NCBI GenBank assembly: GCA_035601195.1
Contig: DATNOU010000105.1
Location: 1-32,348 of the forward strand
Direction: 5' to 3'
DNA from: JAIBJP01 sp035601195
Lineage (GTDB): Bacteria; Actinomycetota; Thermoleophilia; Gaiellales; Gaiellaceae
DNA length: 32,348 nucleotides
Positions 7,640 to 14,529 of this stretch are shown piece by piece (position 1 is the first letter of the stretch; each line of letters begins with the position of its first letter). Under the pieces are notes generated by a model that ran no database searches, was not told the origin of the DNA, and saw only the letters and a list, made by a program, of their open reading frames with translations. The position numbers were made by a program, and so were the translations under genes.

Positions 7640-7981
7640 ATGGAACCCGACCGCGCCCGGGAGCTGCTGGCCGCCGAGCGTGAGCGCATCGAGCGCGTTC
7701 TCCCCGGCCTCCGCCGAGAGGACGTCGGAGAGCTCGCCGACCAGGACGAACCCGCCGACCAGGCCTCGGATCTTTACGAGAACGAGCTGGACGAGGGTCT
7801 TGCAGAGCAGCTACGCGAGGCCCTCGCGGCCGTCGAGCGCGCCGAGGCCCGCCTCGCCGCCGGCACGTACGGCCTTTCAGTCGAGAGCGGCCGACCGATT
7901 CCGGACGAGCGGCTCGAGGCCATTCCAACGGCTGAGCGGACGGCTGAAGAGCAGGAGCGGTACGACCGCCACCGGGGCTGA
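7640..7981 (+). CDS. DksA/TraR-family protein lacking all zinc-finger cysteines
   Basis: A 113-residue protein with an N-terminal helical, coiled-coil-like half (about residues 1-70) and a C-terminal segment reading YGLSVESGRPIPDERLEAIPTAERTAEEQ. That segment aligns by eye to the DksA/TraR zinc-finger pattern CxxCGxxI...RLxAxPxAxxCxxC, but every cysteine is replaced. DksA-type proteins enter the RNA polymerase secondary channel; cysteine-poor paralogues are known that keep their fold without zinc. It lies 17 bases after the sigma factor and directly before the aldo/keto reductase, so it may be co-expressed with the transcription machinery. The family call is good; activity on polymerase is inferred. 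Confidence 0.8.
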   Translation: MEPDRARELLAAERERIERVLPGLRREDVGELADQDEPADQASDLYENELDEGLAEQLREALAAVERAEARLAAGTYGLSVESGRPIPDERLEAIPTAERTAEEQERYDRHRG

Positions 7982-8001
7982 TCCTGCCAGGGAGGGACGA
8001 G

Positions 8002-8982
8002 ATCGAACGACGCAAGCTTGGAAGCCAGGGCCTCGAGGTCTCGCAGATCGGCCTCGGCTGCATGGGCATGTCCGAGTTCTACGGCCGTACCGACGAAGGC
8101 GAGGCAATCGCCACGATCCGGCGCGCCCTCGACCTCGGTGTGACCTTCCTCGACACGGCGGACATCTACGGGCCGTTCACGAACGAGAAGCTCGTCGGCC
8201 GGGTGATCGCCGGCCGGCGCAGCGACGTTGAGGTCGCCACGAAGTTCGGGAACCTCGGCGGCGAGAAGGGCGAGCGGCTCGGCATCCGCGGCGATGCCGA
8301 GTACGTGCGGCAGGCCTGCGACGCGTCTCTCGAACGGCTCGGAGTCGACCACATCGATCTCTACTACCAGCACCGGGTGGATCCCAACACCCCGATCGAG
8401 GAGACCGTCGGCGCGATGGCGGAGCTCGTCGAGGCGGGCAAGGTTCGCTATCTCGGCCTATCCGAAGCGGCCCCGGAGACGATTCGCCGCGCCCACGCCG
8501 TTCACCCGATCACCGCGCTCCAAACCGAGTACTCGCTTTGGAGCCGCGATCCCGAGGACGAGGTCCTCCCCACTGTGCGTGAGCTCGGAATCGGCTTCGT
8601 CGCCTATAGCCCGCTCGGACGCGGCTTCCTCTCGGGGCGGATCCGCTCGGTGGACGATCTCGATCCCGACGATTTTCGCCGCAACCATCCCCGCTTTCGC
8701 GGAGAGAATTTCGAGCGCAATCTCGAGCTCGTCGCGCGCGTACACGAGATCGCGGGCGAGAAGAGCGTCAGCTCGGCACAGCTCGCCCTTGCCTGGGTGC
8801 TCCACCAGGGCGACGACATCGTCCCGATCCCGGGCACCAAGCACGTCCGCTACCTCGAGGAGAACGTCGCCGCCGTGGACGTCGAGCTCACCGCCGGCGA
8901 GCTGGGCCGCATCGAGGAGGCGTTCCCCAAGGGCGCGACTGCCGGGGAGCGCTACGCGGACATGTCGAGCGTCAACATCTGA
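8002..8982 (+). CDS. Aldo/keto reductase, apparent AUC start
   Basis: A 326-residue NADPH-dependent aldo/keto reductase. The catalytic tetrad is visible: Asp and Tyr in FLDTADIYG, Lys in VATKFG, His in YYQHRVDP. The phosphate-binding PIPGTKHVRYLEENV lies near the C-terminus. The first ATG (8062) would cut off the conserved first strand, which reads RRKLGSQGLEVSQIGLGCMGM. In-frame upstream there is no ATG, GTG or TTG, but an ATC at 8002 sits 5 bases after GGGAGGG (7990-7996), giving (I/M)ERRKLGSQG as in homologues. A CTG at 7984 is the alternative. It converges with ftsH. Substrate unknown. Confidence 0.9.
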   Translation: MERRKLGSQGLEVSQIGLGCMGMSEFYGRTDEGEAIATIRRALDLGVTFLDTADIYGPFTNEKLVGRVIAGRRSDVEVATKFGNLGGEKGERLGIRGDAEYVRQACDASLERLGVDHIDLYYQHRVDPNTPIEETVGAMAELVEAGKVRYLGLSEAAPETIRRAHAVHPITALQTEYSLWSRDPEDEVLPTVRELGIGFVAYSPLGRGFLSGRIRSVDDLDPDDFRRNHPRFRGENFERNLELVARVHEIAGEKSVSSAQLALAWVLHQGDDIVPIPGTKHVRYLEENVAAVDVELTAGELGRIEEAFPKGATAGERYADMSSVNI

Positions 8983-9007
8983 CCGGCCCGCGCGGGCTGA
9001 TTGGCGT

Positions 9008-10978
9008 CTACCCGTCGGTCCGCGATCGAGCTGCCGCCACATCTGACTTGGCGGGAGCCGTGGCGGTTCGGGGAACCCCCGCGGCGGCGTACGCATCTTC
9101 CTCGTCGAGGGTCTCGTGCTCGAGCAGCGCGTTCGCAAGGGAATCGAGCTGGCTGCGATTCTGCTGCAGCAACGAAACGACCTCCTGGTGGAATTCATCG
9201 ATGATGCGGCGCACCTCGTCGTCGACAAGTTGCTGTGTATGCGGCGAGACCTCGGCGACACCCGGCAGGAGCGGACCTGAGCCGTCGCGGGGTATCACCG
9301 CGACAGGGCCGATCGCCGAGCTCATGCCCCAGCGGCCGACCATCTGGCGGGCGATCTCCGTCAGCTGCTGGATGTCCGACTCCGCGCCGGTACTCGTCTC
9401 GCCGAAGACGACCTCTTCCGCGGCACGCCCACCGAGCGCGACCTTGATCCGAGCGTGGACCTCGGGCTCGCGGTAGTTGAAGCGGTCGCTTTCGGGCGCG
9501 GCGAACGTGACGCCGAGGGCCACCCCGCGGGGGATAATCGAGACTTTGCGCACCGGATCGGCGCCCTCGGTGAGCATGCCGACGATCGCGTGGCCGCCCT
9601 CGTGGTAGGCGGTCCGACGCCGGTCCTCCAAGCTCATCATCACCTGTCGCTCCGCCCCGAGCACGATTCGCTCGAGCGCGTCGCTGAAATCGGATTCCCC
9701 GACGGCCTGGTGAGTCCGCCGCGCGGCCAGCAGTGCAGCCTCATTGACGAGATTCGCGAGATCCGCGCCGACCATGCCGGGTGTTGTGGCCGCGATCCTG
9801 CCGAGGTCGATGTCGGGCGCAAGGGGCACGCTCCGTGTGTGCACCTTGAGGATCGCCTCGCGGCCGGCACGGTCGGGCGGCTGCACGGCGATCCTGCGGT
9901 CGAAGCGGCCGGGTCGGAGCAGGGCCGGATCGAGTACGTCGGGCCGATTGGTCGCTCCGATGACGATCACGTTCGTGGAGGAGTCGAAGCCGTCCATCTC
10001 GGTCAGAATCTGGTTCAGCGTCTGCTCGCGTTCGTCGTTGCCACCGCTGAAGCCGGCGTAACCGGACGTGCGTGACCGGCCGACGGCGTCGAGCTCGTCG
10101 ATGAAGACGATCGCCGGGGAGGCCTCCTTCGCCTGCGTGAAAAGGTCGCGCACGCGCGATGCGCCGACGCCAACGATCGCCTCGACGAACTCGGACGCCG
10201 CCATCGAGAAGAACGGGACGTCCGCCTCGCCCGCGACCGCCCGCGCGAGCAGCGTCTTGCCGGTGCCGGGCAGACCCGAGAGCAGCACGCCGTGCGGTAT
10301 CCGTCCCCCGAGCTTTCGGTACTTCTCGGGATGGCGCAGGAAGTCGACGACCTCCGTCAGCTCCGCCTTCGCCTCATCGATCCCCGCCACGTCCGCGAAC
10401 GTGACGCGGTCGCCAGACGGCTGGTACCTGCGCGCGCGCGAACGGCCGAACGATCCGAGAGCGTTCTGGACGTTGCCGGCACGCCGCAGCAGCCAGAACA
10501 GCAGGAAGACGAAGAGGATCGTCGGCCCGAAGCCGAGCAACAGGTTCTGCCACCACGGCGCTCCAGTATCCAGTGGTTGGGCGTTGACGACCACTTCATT
10601 CTCCTCGAGCAGGCTTGTCAGGGCGTCGTTATTGGCGAACGCGGGAATCTCGGTCTCGAAGAGCGTCGTCGGCTTCGACCCTGCGTAGGCCACCTTCTGG
10701 TTGAACGTGCCCTGGATCGCGGTGCCCTTCGACGTGATCTCCTTGACGTGCCCCACGGTCACCTGCTGCAGAAAGAACGGGCTGTAGGGAACGCGGACGC
10801 GGGACGGCGGCTGCGTCGCCCGTGAGCCAAGGTAGAAGTTGAGGGCCAGAAGCGCGAGGAAGAAAACGATCCAGGCTCGACTCGGGCGAAAGCGGGGCCG
10901 CTGCGGCGGCGGCCGCGATCCGCGCGGAGCCGGCGGCGCGCTCGCGCTCGTCTGCCGATCCTCGCGCACTTCGGTCAC
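9008..10978 (-). CDS. ftsH: ATP-dependent zinc metalloprotease FtsH
   Basis: A membrane AAA+ protease that unfolds and degrades membrane and cytosolic proteins. A Pro-rich N-terminus is followed by TM1 (AWIVFFLALLALNFYLG), an extracytoplasmic FtsH_ext domain and TM2 (GPTILFVFLLFWLL). Next come the AAA domain with Walker A GLPGTGKT, Walker B IVFIDELDAVG and the second region of homology ATNRPDVLDPALLRPGRFDR, and the M41 protease with HEGGH and a downstream Asp in GAESDIQQL. The frame stays open upstream to 11197, but residues before about 10978 include an aldo/keto reductase fragment, so I place the start at the GTG of VTEVREDRQ. No strong Shine-Dalgarno is seen for any candidate start. It follows the rhodanese-CBS gene. 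Confidence 0.92.
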   Translation of the reverse strand: MTEVREDRQTSASAPPAPRGSRPPPQRPRFRPSRAWIVFFLALLALNFYLGSRATQPPSRVRVPYSPFFLQQVTVGHVKEITSKGTAIQGTFNQKVAYAGSKPTTLFETEIPAFANNDALTSLLEENEVVVNAQPLDTGAPWWQNLLLGFGPTILFVFLLFWLLRRAGNVQNALGSFGRSRARRYQPSGDRVTFADVAGIDEAKAELTEVVDFLRHPEKYRKLGGRIPHGVLLSGLPGTGKTLLARAVAGEADVPFFSMAASEFVEAIVGVGASRVRDLFTQAKEASPAIVFIDELDAVGRSRTSGYAGFSGGNDEREQTLNQILTEMDGFDSSTNVIVIGATNRPDVLDPALLRPGRFDRRIAVQPPDRAGREAILKVHTRSVPLAPDIDLGRIAATTPGMVGADLANLVNEAALLAARRTHQAVGESDFSDALERIVLGAERQVMMSLEDRRRTAYHEGGHAIVGMLTEGADPVRKVSIIPRGVALGVTFAAPESDRFNYREPEVHARIKVALGGRAAEEVVFGETSTGAESDIQQLTEIARQMVGRWGMSSAIGPVAVIPRDGSGPLLPGVAEVSPHTQQLVDDEVRRIIDEFHQEVVSLLQQNRSQLDSLANALLEHETLDEEDAYAAAGVPRTATAPAKSDVAAARSRTDG

Positions 10979-11038
10979 CGCAGCGGGCTCAGAGCCTCCA
11001 CCATGCTCCCGTGAGGGTAGCGCTCGCAGCAACGAGTT

Positions 11039-11140
11039 GATCCCGGGCCCAGTTATTCGCATCGCCCCGTAGCCGAGACGGTTGACGGAGACAGAACCGC
11101 CGAGTGAGAACGTACCGGCAGCACTTGCGCTGACGGTCAT
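11039..11140 (-). pseudogene. N-terminal fragment of an aldo/keto reductase, in frame with ftsH
   Basis: The frame that continues upstream from ftsH starts MTVSASAAG and contains TFSLGGSVSVNRLGYGAMRI followed by TGPGI. This is the characteristic first beta-strand region of a pyridoxal-reductase-type aldo/keto reductase. It then stops resembling that family and passes without a stop into the FtsH N-terminus. It is either the remnant of a reductase gene whose rest was deleted, or a real but odd N-terminal extension. It is of a different subgroup from the intact reductase at 8002-8982. Confidence 0.55.
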
Positions 11141-11245
11141 TTCCCGGCGTTCGCGTAGCCGCCCTGCCACCAAGCGGTGACCAGGAGCTCGCGCCAAGTA
11201 GCCAGTCCCTGCGCGAGCCAGTCGCTCGGATGAGACCTCGACCGG

Positions 11246-11929
11246 TTACCGCGGTACGACACGTTCGGCATCCTCGCGCATGAGAAGTCCGACAAGCCGC
11301 CCGTCGGACGTGGTCACGGGCAGGTTGCTCAGGTTCTGCTCGTGCATTCGCTTGACCATCGCCTCAAGTCGCGCACTCGGCCTCACCGTGCTTGGCCCGG
11401 GCGTCATCGCGTCTCCGACGCTCTGCTCCTGGCCGCCAAGCGCGCTGCGGCCCAGCCGACCGATGACGATGCCCGCCTCGTCGACGACGAAGCAGGTATC
11501 CCAGCCTGCCTTCTCGACTCGCTGGCAGACGTGTCGCAGAGGCTCGTCGAGGCGGCACGTGGGAACGTCGGAGCGAACGTGCGCGCCGGCTCGGGTCTCT
11601 GTTCCGGCCCGGCCGTTCAGCGGGAGGTTGAACGAGCCCCAGTCGACCTTACCGGCGGCGTAGTCGTAGACGCGGGTGAAGCCGAGCGTTGCGAGCCGCG
11701 CCGCGGCTCGTGGGCTCATGTCTCACTGGTAGTCGTAGCAATAGACGATCACCGTACGCCCGCGGTCGAGCAGCCGCGTGCCCTGCTCGTTCAGCTCCTT
11801 GAGGGGGATGTTGATCGCGCCGGCAATGTGCTCATCCTCGTATTCGGACGCTGGCAGCACTTCGACGACGTGGGCGGCCTCTTCGGCGACGAGCCGCTGC
11901 ACCTCGTCGCGGTCGATCGAAATGGGCAT
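11246..11929 (-). CDS. Rhodanese-CBS protein with in-frame UGA at the catalytic Cys (candidate selenoprotein)
   Basis: One continuous frame of 228 codons, broken only by a TGA at 11723-11725 (codon 69). Residues 1-68 are the rhodanese N-terminal half (ISIDRDEVQRLV, AINIPLKEL, VIVYCYDYQ). After the UGA it continues DMSPRAAARLATLGFTRVYD, the second half, and then two CBS motifs (about residues 100-225). The UGA takes the place of the Cys in a C-D-x-S-P-R active loop (CX4R), which relatives, as I remember them, write as QCDLSPRAA. The ATG at 11929 has an ideal AGGGAGG. Either Sec is inserted here or the gene is a nonsense mutant. It lies between an isochorismatase-type hydrolase and ftsH, all on the minus strand. 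Sulfur or selenium transfer is the family role; CBS pairs usually sense adenosyl ligands. Confidence 0.75.
11692..11710 (-). promoter_or_regulatory. SECIS-like hairpin downstream of the in-frame UGA
   Basis: The mRNA forms a perfect 8-bp stem (CGAGCCGC with GCGGCUCG) closed by a GGC loop. The stem starts 12 nt after the UGA, so the apical loop begins 20 nt from it, and the loop opens with G. As I recall, bacterial SECIS elements need a G among the first two loop bases and about 16-37 nt between UGA and loop; this hairpin satisfies both. GC-rich coding sequence can form such hairpins by chance. Confidence 0.45.
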
Positions 11930-11974
11930 CGGTCCTCCCTTTTTGTCGGTCGCGTAGCCAATCGCCAAGCGCGA

Positions 11975-12586
11975 TTACGGAGCTCGCTCGCCCACTTCCA
12001 GCGCGTCGGTCGTCGTGACCTTGCCGGCGAACAGGAAGGCCGTCTGGCGCAGCGACGACTCCAGGTCGAAGGGTTCGATGGCCGAGACGGCATCGCGAGG
12101 GATGATCACGTCGTACCAGCGCAGCGCCGCGCTCGCTGCCGTGTAGTGGACGCAGATGTTCGCCACGGTGCCGCAGATCACGAGTGTGTCGACGCGCCAC
12201 AGGCGAAGGAAGTGATCGAGCGGGGTTCCGTAGAAGGCGTCGTAGCGGACCTTCTGGATCACGAGCTCGTCCTCGCGGGGCGCAAGCTCCTCCACGATCT
12301 GCCAGCCCCACGTACCGCGCCGGACGTGCTCTCCCCAGATCTTCCATTCGGGGTCGCCCTCGTCATGCGTGTCCTGGCTGAACACGACCTTCATCCGGGC
12401 TTGCCGCGCGCGCTCGAGCAGATGGGCGATCCGCGGGAGCGTCGCCTCGGCGTCCGGTACGACAAGGGTGCCGCCCTCCTTGACGAAGTCGTTCTGCATA
12501 TCGATCACGAGCAGCGCGGCGCGCGAGGGATCGACAGACACGCTCTCGTACACCTCGTACTCCGGAACTTCGACTGTGCGCGCCAT
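11975..12586 (-). CDS. Isochorismatase-family cysteine hydrolase
   Basis: A 203-residue hydrolase of the isochorismatase/nicotinamidase fold. The triad is visible as Asp29 (LVIDMQNDF), Lys112 (IQKVRYDAF) and Cys145 (GTVANICVHYTA), with the cis-peptide motif just before the Cys. Family members hydrolyse nicotinamide, isochorismate, ureidoacrylate or similar amides through a Cys nucleophile. No nicotinamidase-type metal site (DxHxxxxxH) is evident, since QDTHDEGDPEW is only partly similar, so substrate is unassigned. It lies 45 bases upstream of the rhodanese-CBS gene on the same strand. Confidence 0.88.
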   Translation of the reverse strand: MARTVEVPEYEVYESVSVDPSRAALLVIDMQNDFVKEGGTLVVPDAEATLPRIAHLLERARQARMKVVFSQDTHDEGDPEWKIWGEHVRRGTWGWQIVEELAPREDELVIQKVRYDAFYGTPLDHFLRLWRVDTLVICGTVANICVHYTAASAALRWYDVIIPRDAVSAIEPFDLESSLRQTAFLFAGKVTTTDALEVGERAP

Positions 12587-12694
12587 CTTCAGAAAATAGC
12601 GATCGCGGGGATCGCATCTGTCGAGCCGGCATTGTGACTTCCCTCAGGGTTTGCGCGCCAACCCGCGGGTGTGAATCTCAGCGAAAGGAGGCCA

Positions 12695-12931
12695 TTGTCC
12701 GCAACCGACGAGCCGATCAGTTTCGAGCAGCACATCAAGCCGCCCTTTCGGGAGCACGACCGTCAGTCGATGAAACGGGCGTTCGACCTTTGGTCACACG
12801 ACGACGTCGCCCTGAATAGCGAGGCCATACTCGGGCGTCTTCGCGAAGGCACGATGCCCTGCGACGGCGCCTGGCCAGACGAGCCAGCCGCTCTGTTTCA
12901 GAGCTGGGTCGAGGGAGGAACGCCCGCCTAA
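12695..12931 (+). CDS. Small conserved protein of unknown function (FEQHIKP...DRQSM type)
   Basis: A protein of about 78 residues containing ISFEQHIKPPFREHDRQSM, FDLWSHDDV and GTMPCDGAWPDEPAALFQSW. I recognise this as a small actinobacterial conserved family without assigned function. The final GxMPCDGxW...W(V)xxG pattern resembles the C-terminal part of some cytochrome-associated domains, but there is no CxxCH. I chose the TTG at 12695 because AAAGGAGG lies just before it (spacing only 3 bases, which is short); a GTG at 12671 is the alternative. It is divergent from the isochorismatase and convergent with arsM. Confidence 0.65.
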   Translation: MSATDEPISFEQHIKPPFREHDRQSMKRAFDLWSHDDVALNSEAILGRLREGTMPCDGAWPDEPAALFQSWVEGGTPA

Positions 12932-12952
12932 ACGTCCTCCGACAGGCCTGCC

Positions 12953-13717
12953 CTAGAGGGCCTTGCGGGCCTTGATGATCGCGCTATGCATGCCGTCGCC
13001 AACCTCGTGCGCGAACTCGACGGCCACGTCCTCGAAGCCCGCCGCCTCGAGGCCGGCCTCGTACTCGCCCTTCGAGAGCGCACCCGCGATGCAACCGACG
13101 TAGCTGCCGCGCTCGGCTCGCTCTGAAGCGCTCAGGCGATCCTCGGCGACGATATCGCTGATCCCGATCCGCCCGGCCGGCCGCAGGACACGCGCCATCT
13201 CGATGAAGACGGCGGGCTTGTCCACCGAGAGGTTGATCACGCAGTTCGAAATGATCACGTCCACGGACGCTGCCGGCAGCGGGACGGCCTCGATCACGCC
13301 CTTCAGAAAGTGGACATTGGTCACGCCCGCGTCACGAGCGTTTGCCTGGGCCAAACCCAGCATTTCGTCCGTCATGTCGAGGCCGTAGGCGATCCCGCCC
13401 GGCCCGACGCGCTTCGCCGAGAGGATGACGTCGATGCCTCCGCCGGAACCGAGGTCGAGCACGGTCTCTCCTTCGTTCAGCTCGGCGACGGCCGTCGGGT
13501 TTCCGCAGCCGAGGCTGGCAAGCGTCGCTGCCTCCGGAAGTTCACCGCGCTCTTCGATCGTGTAGGCAGCGCGGACGACCTCTTCGGTCGCCGCCTCTGC
13601 GGTGCAGCAGGAGTCGGCGCAGCAGGTGGCCGCAGATCCCGCAGCCGCTGCGAGCGCCGCTTCAGCGTACCGCCGACGAACCTGGTCGCGCACCGCGTCT
13701 GGACTCTGGGTGCTCAT
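12953..13717 (-). CDS. arsM: Arsenite S-adenosylmethionine methyltransferase
   Basis: A 254-residue ArsM that methylates As(III) using SAM. SAM binding is shown by VLDLGSGGGIDVILSA (about residues 86-101). The three conserved arsenic-binding cysteines are present: Cys71 (SLGCGNPTA), Cys159 (ISNCVINLS) and Cys209 (VGCIAGAL). An N-terminal Cys cluster (TCCADSCC, 31-38) may add a metal-handling site. The start ATG overlaps the arsR stop by 4 bases (ATGA), so expression is coupled to the repressor. Function is detoxification or volatilisation of arsenic in the cytoplasm. Confidence 0.93.
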   Translation of the reverse strand: MSTQSPDAVRDQVRRRYAEAALAAAAGSAATCCADSCCTAEAATEEVVRAAYTIEERGELPEAATLASLGCGNPTAVAELNEGETVLDLGSGGGIDVILSAKRVGPGGIAYGLDMTDEMLGLAQANARDAGVTNVHFLKGVIEAVPLPAASVDVIISNCVINLSVDKPAVFIEMARVLRPAGRIGISDIVAEDRLSASERAERGSYVGCIAGALSKGEYEAGLEAAGFEDVAVEFAHEVGDGMHSAIIKARKAL

Positions 13718-14055
13718 CGAACCACCTCCGGAAACTCGACGAGGCCGGCAAGCCGCGCTCCGGCCTCAGGATTGAGAGAGAAGTACGCCCACTTGCCTCG
13801 CTGCTCGCGGTCGAGGAGGCCCGCGTCCGTCAGCCTCTTCAGGTGATGGCTGACGGTCGCCTGGGCCAGGCTGAGAGCCGGCATGAACTCACACGCGCAA
13901 ACCGGCGCATCGCTGGTCGCGAGCAGGTTGACGATTCTCACGCGTGCCGGGTCGGCCAACGCCTTGAAGAGGGCGGCCGTCGCCTCTGCTTCGTTTTCCG
14001 AGAGCGTCGGGGCGTCGAGCGGTTGGCAACAGGCAATCAGCTCGAGGGATGTCAT
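13714..14055 (-). CDS. arsR: ArsR/SmtB-family metalloregulator
   Basis: A 113-residue winged-helix repressor. The recognition helix region reads LSLAQATVSHHLKRL with the wing after GLLDREQRGKWAYFSL. Candidate As(III) ligands are the CC pair at residues 9-10 (IACCQPLD) and the CAC of VCACEF. ALADPARVRIVNLL is the family hallmark. I place the start at ATG 14055; further in-frame ATGs just upstream lie inside the promoter. A -35/-10 pair puts transcription start at or beside this ATG, so the mRNA is probably leaderless. It is predicted to repress itself and arsM until arsenite binds. Confidence 0.92.
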   Translation of the reverse strand: MTSLELIACCQPLDAPTLSENEAEATAALFKALADPARVRIVNLLATSDAPVCACEFMPALSLAQATVSHHLKRLTDAGLLDREQRGKWAYFSLNPEAGARLAGLVEFPEVVR

Positions 14056-14093
14056 ATCGATGATCATCGTATCGATGGATCTCGATATGTCAA
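14053..14093 (-). promoter_or_regulatory. arsR promoter with inverted-repeat operator
   Basis: On the minus strand TTGACA (14088-14093) and TACGAT (14066-14071) are separated by 16 bases. The A of the arsR ATG is 7-8 bases beyond the -10, suggesting leaderless transcription. An inverted repeat CATATCGA (14053-14060) / TCGATATG (14082-14089) brackets the -10, and an inner ATCGAT pair adds symmetry. This is the expected layout for an ArsR-type operator that blocks polymerase. Confidence 0.6.
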
Positions 14094-14127
14094 GTTTGCA
14101 GCCCGAGCCGTGTGAGATCATCGAGCA

Positions 14128-14523
14128 ATGACGGAGACACCGGGAGCGACGGCGGCGGCACGGGGGCCGATCGGCGAGACCCGCTCCATTGGCCTCTCGA
14201 TCCTCTGGTTCATCCTGACGATCGGGATCTACGGGTTCTACTGGGTCTACAAGACCCACGAGGAGATCAAGCGCTATTCCGGCAACGGCATCGGCGGCGT
14301 CATCGGCCTCGTCATCTACATCGTCATCTCGCCGGTGACCTTCTTCGTCATCCCCTCCGAGGTCAGGTACATGTACGAGGATCTCGACGGCGGCAAAAGC
14401 CCGGTCCGCGGGATCCACGGCCTCTGGATCCTGCTCCCGCTCATCGGCCCGATCATCTGGTTCGTGCAGGTGCAGGGAGCGCTCAACCGTTACTGGGAAT
14501 CGAAAGGCGCGCCCCCGCCATAG
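14128..14523 (+). CDS. DUF4234 family membrane protein
   Basis: A 131-residue membrane protein. After a polar N-terminus it has IGLSILWFILTIGIYGFYWVYK, whose 'TIGIYGFYWVYKTHEEI' core typifies DUF4234. Two more hydrophobic segments follow (GVIGLVIYIVISPVTFFV and GLWILLPLIGPIIWFVQVQ), ending in a short polar tail. The function of the family is unknown. It is divergent from arsR, so the arsenic operator region may affect it. It ends 6 bases before the convergent AlkZ-like gene. Confidence 0.8.
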   Translation: MTETPGATAAARGPIGETRSIGLSILWFILTIGIYGFYWVYKTHEEIKRYSGNGIGGVIGLVIYIVISPVTFFVIPSEVRYMYEDLDGGKSPVRGIHGLWILLPLIGPIIWFVQVQGALNRYWESKGAPPP

Positions 14524-14529
14524 CGGCGG

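Noticed and set aside
11342..12637. 431-codon plus-strand open frame
   Set aside because: It is antisense to the rhodanese-CBS and isochorismatase genes, which have clear motifs on the minus strand.
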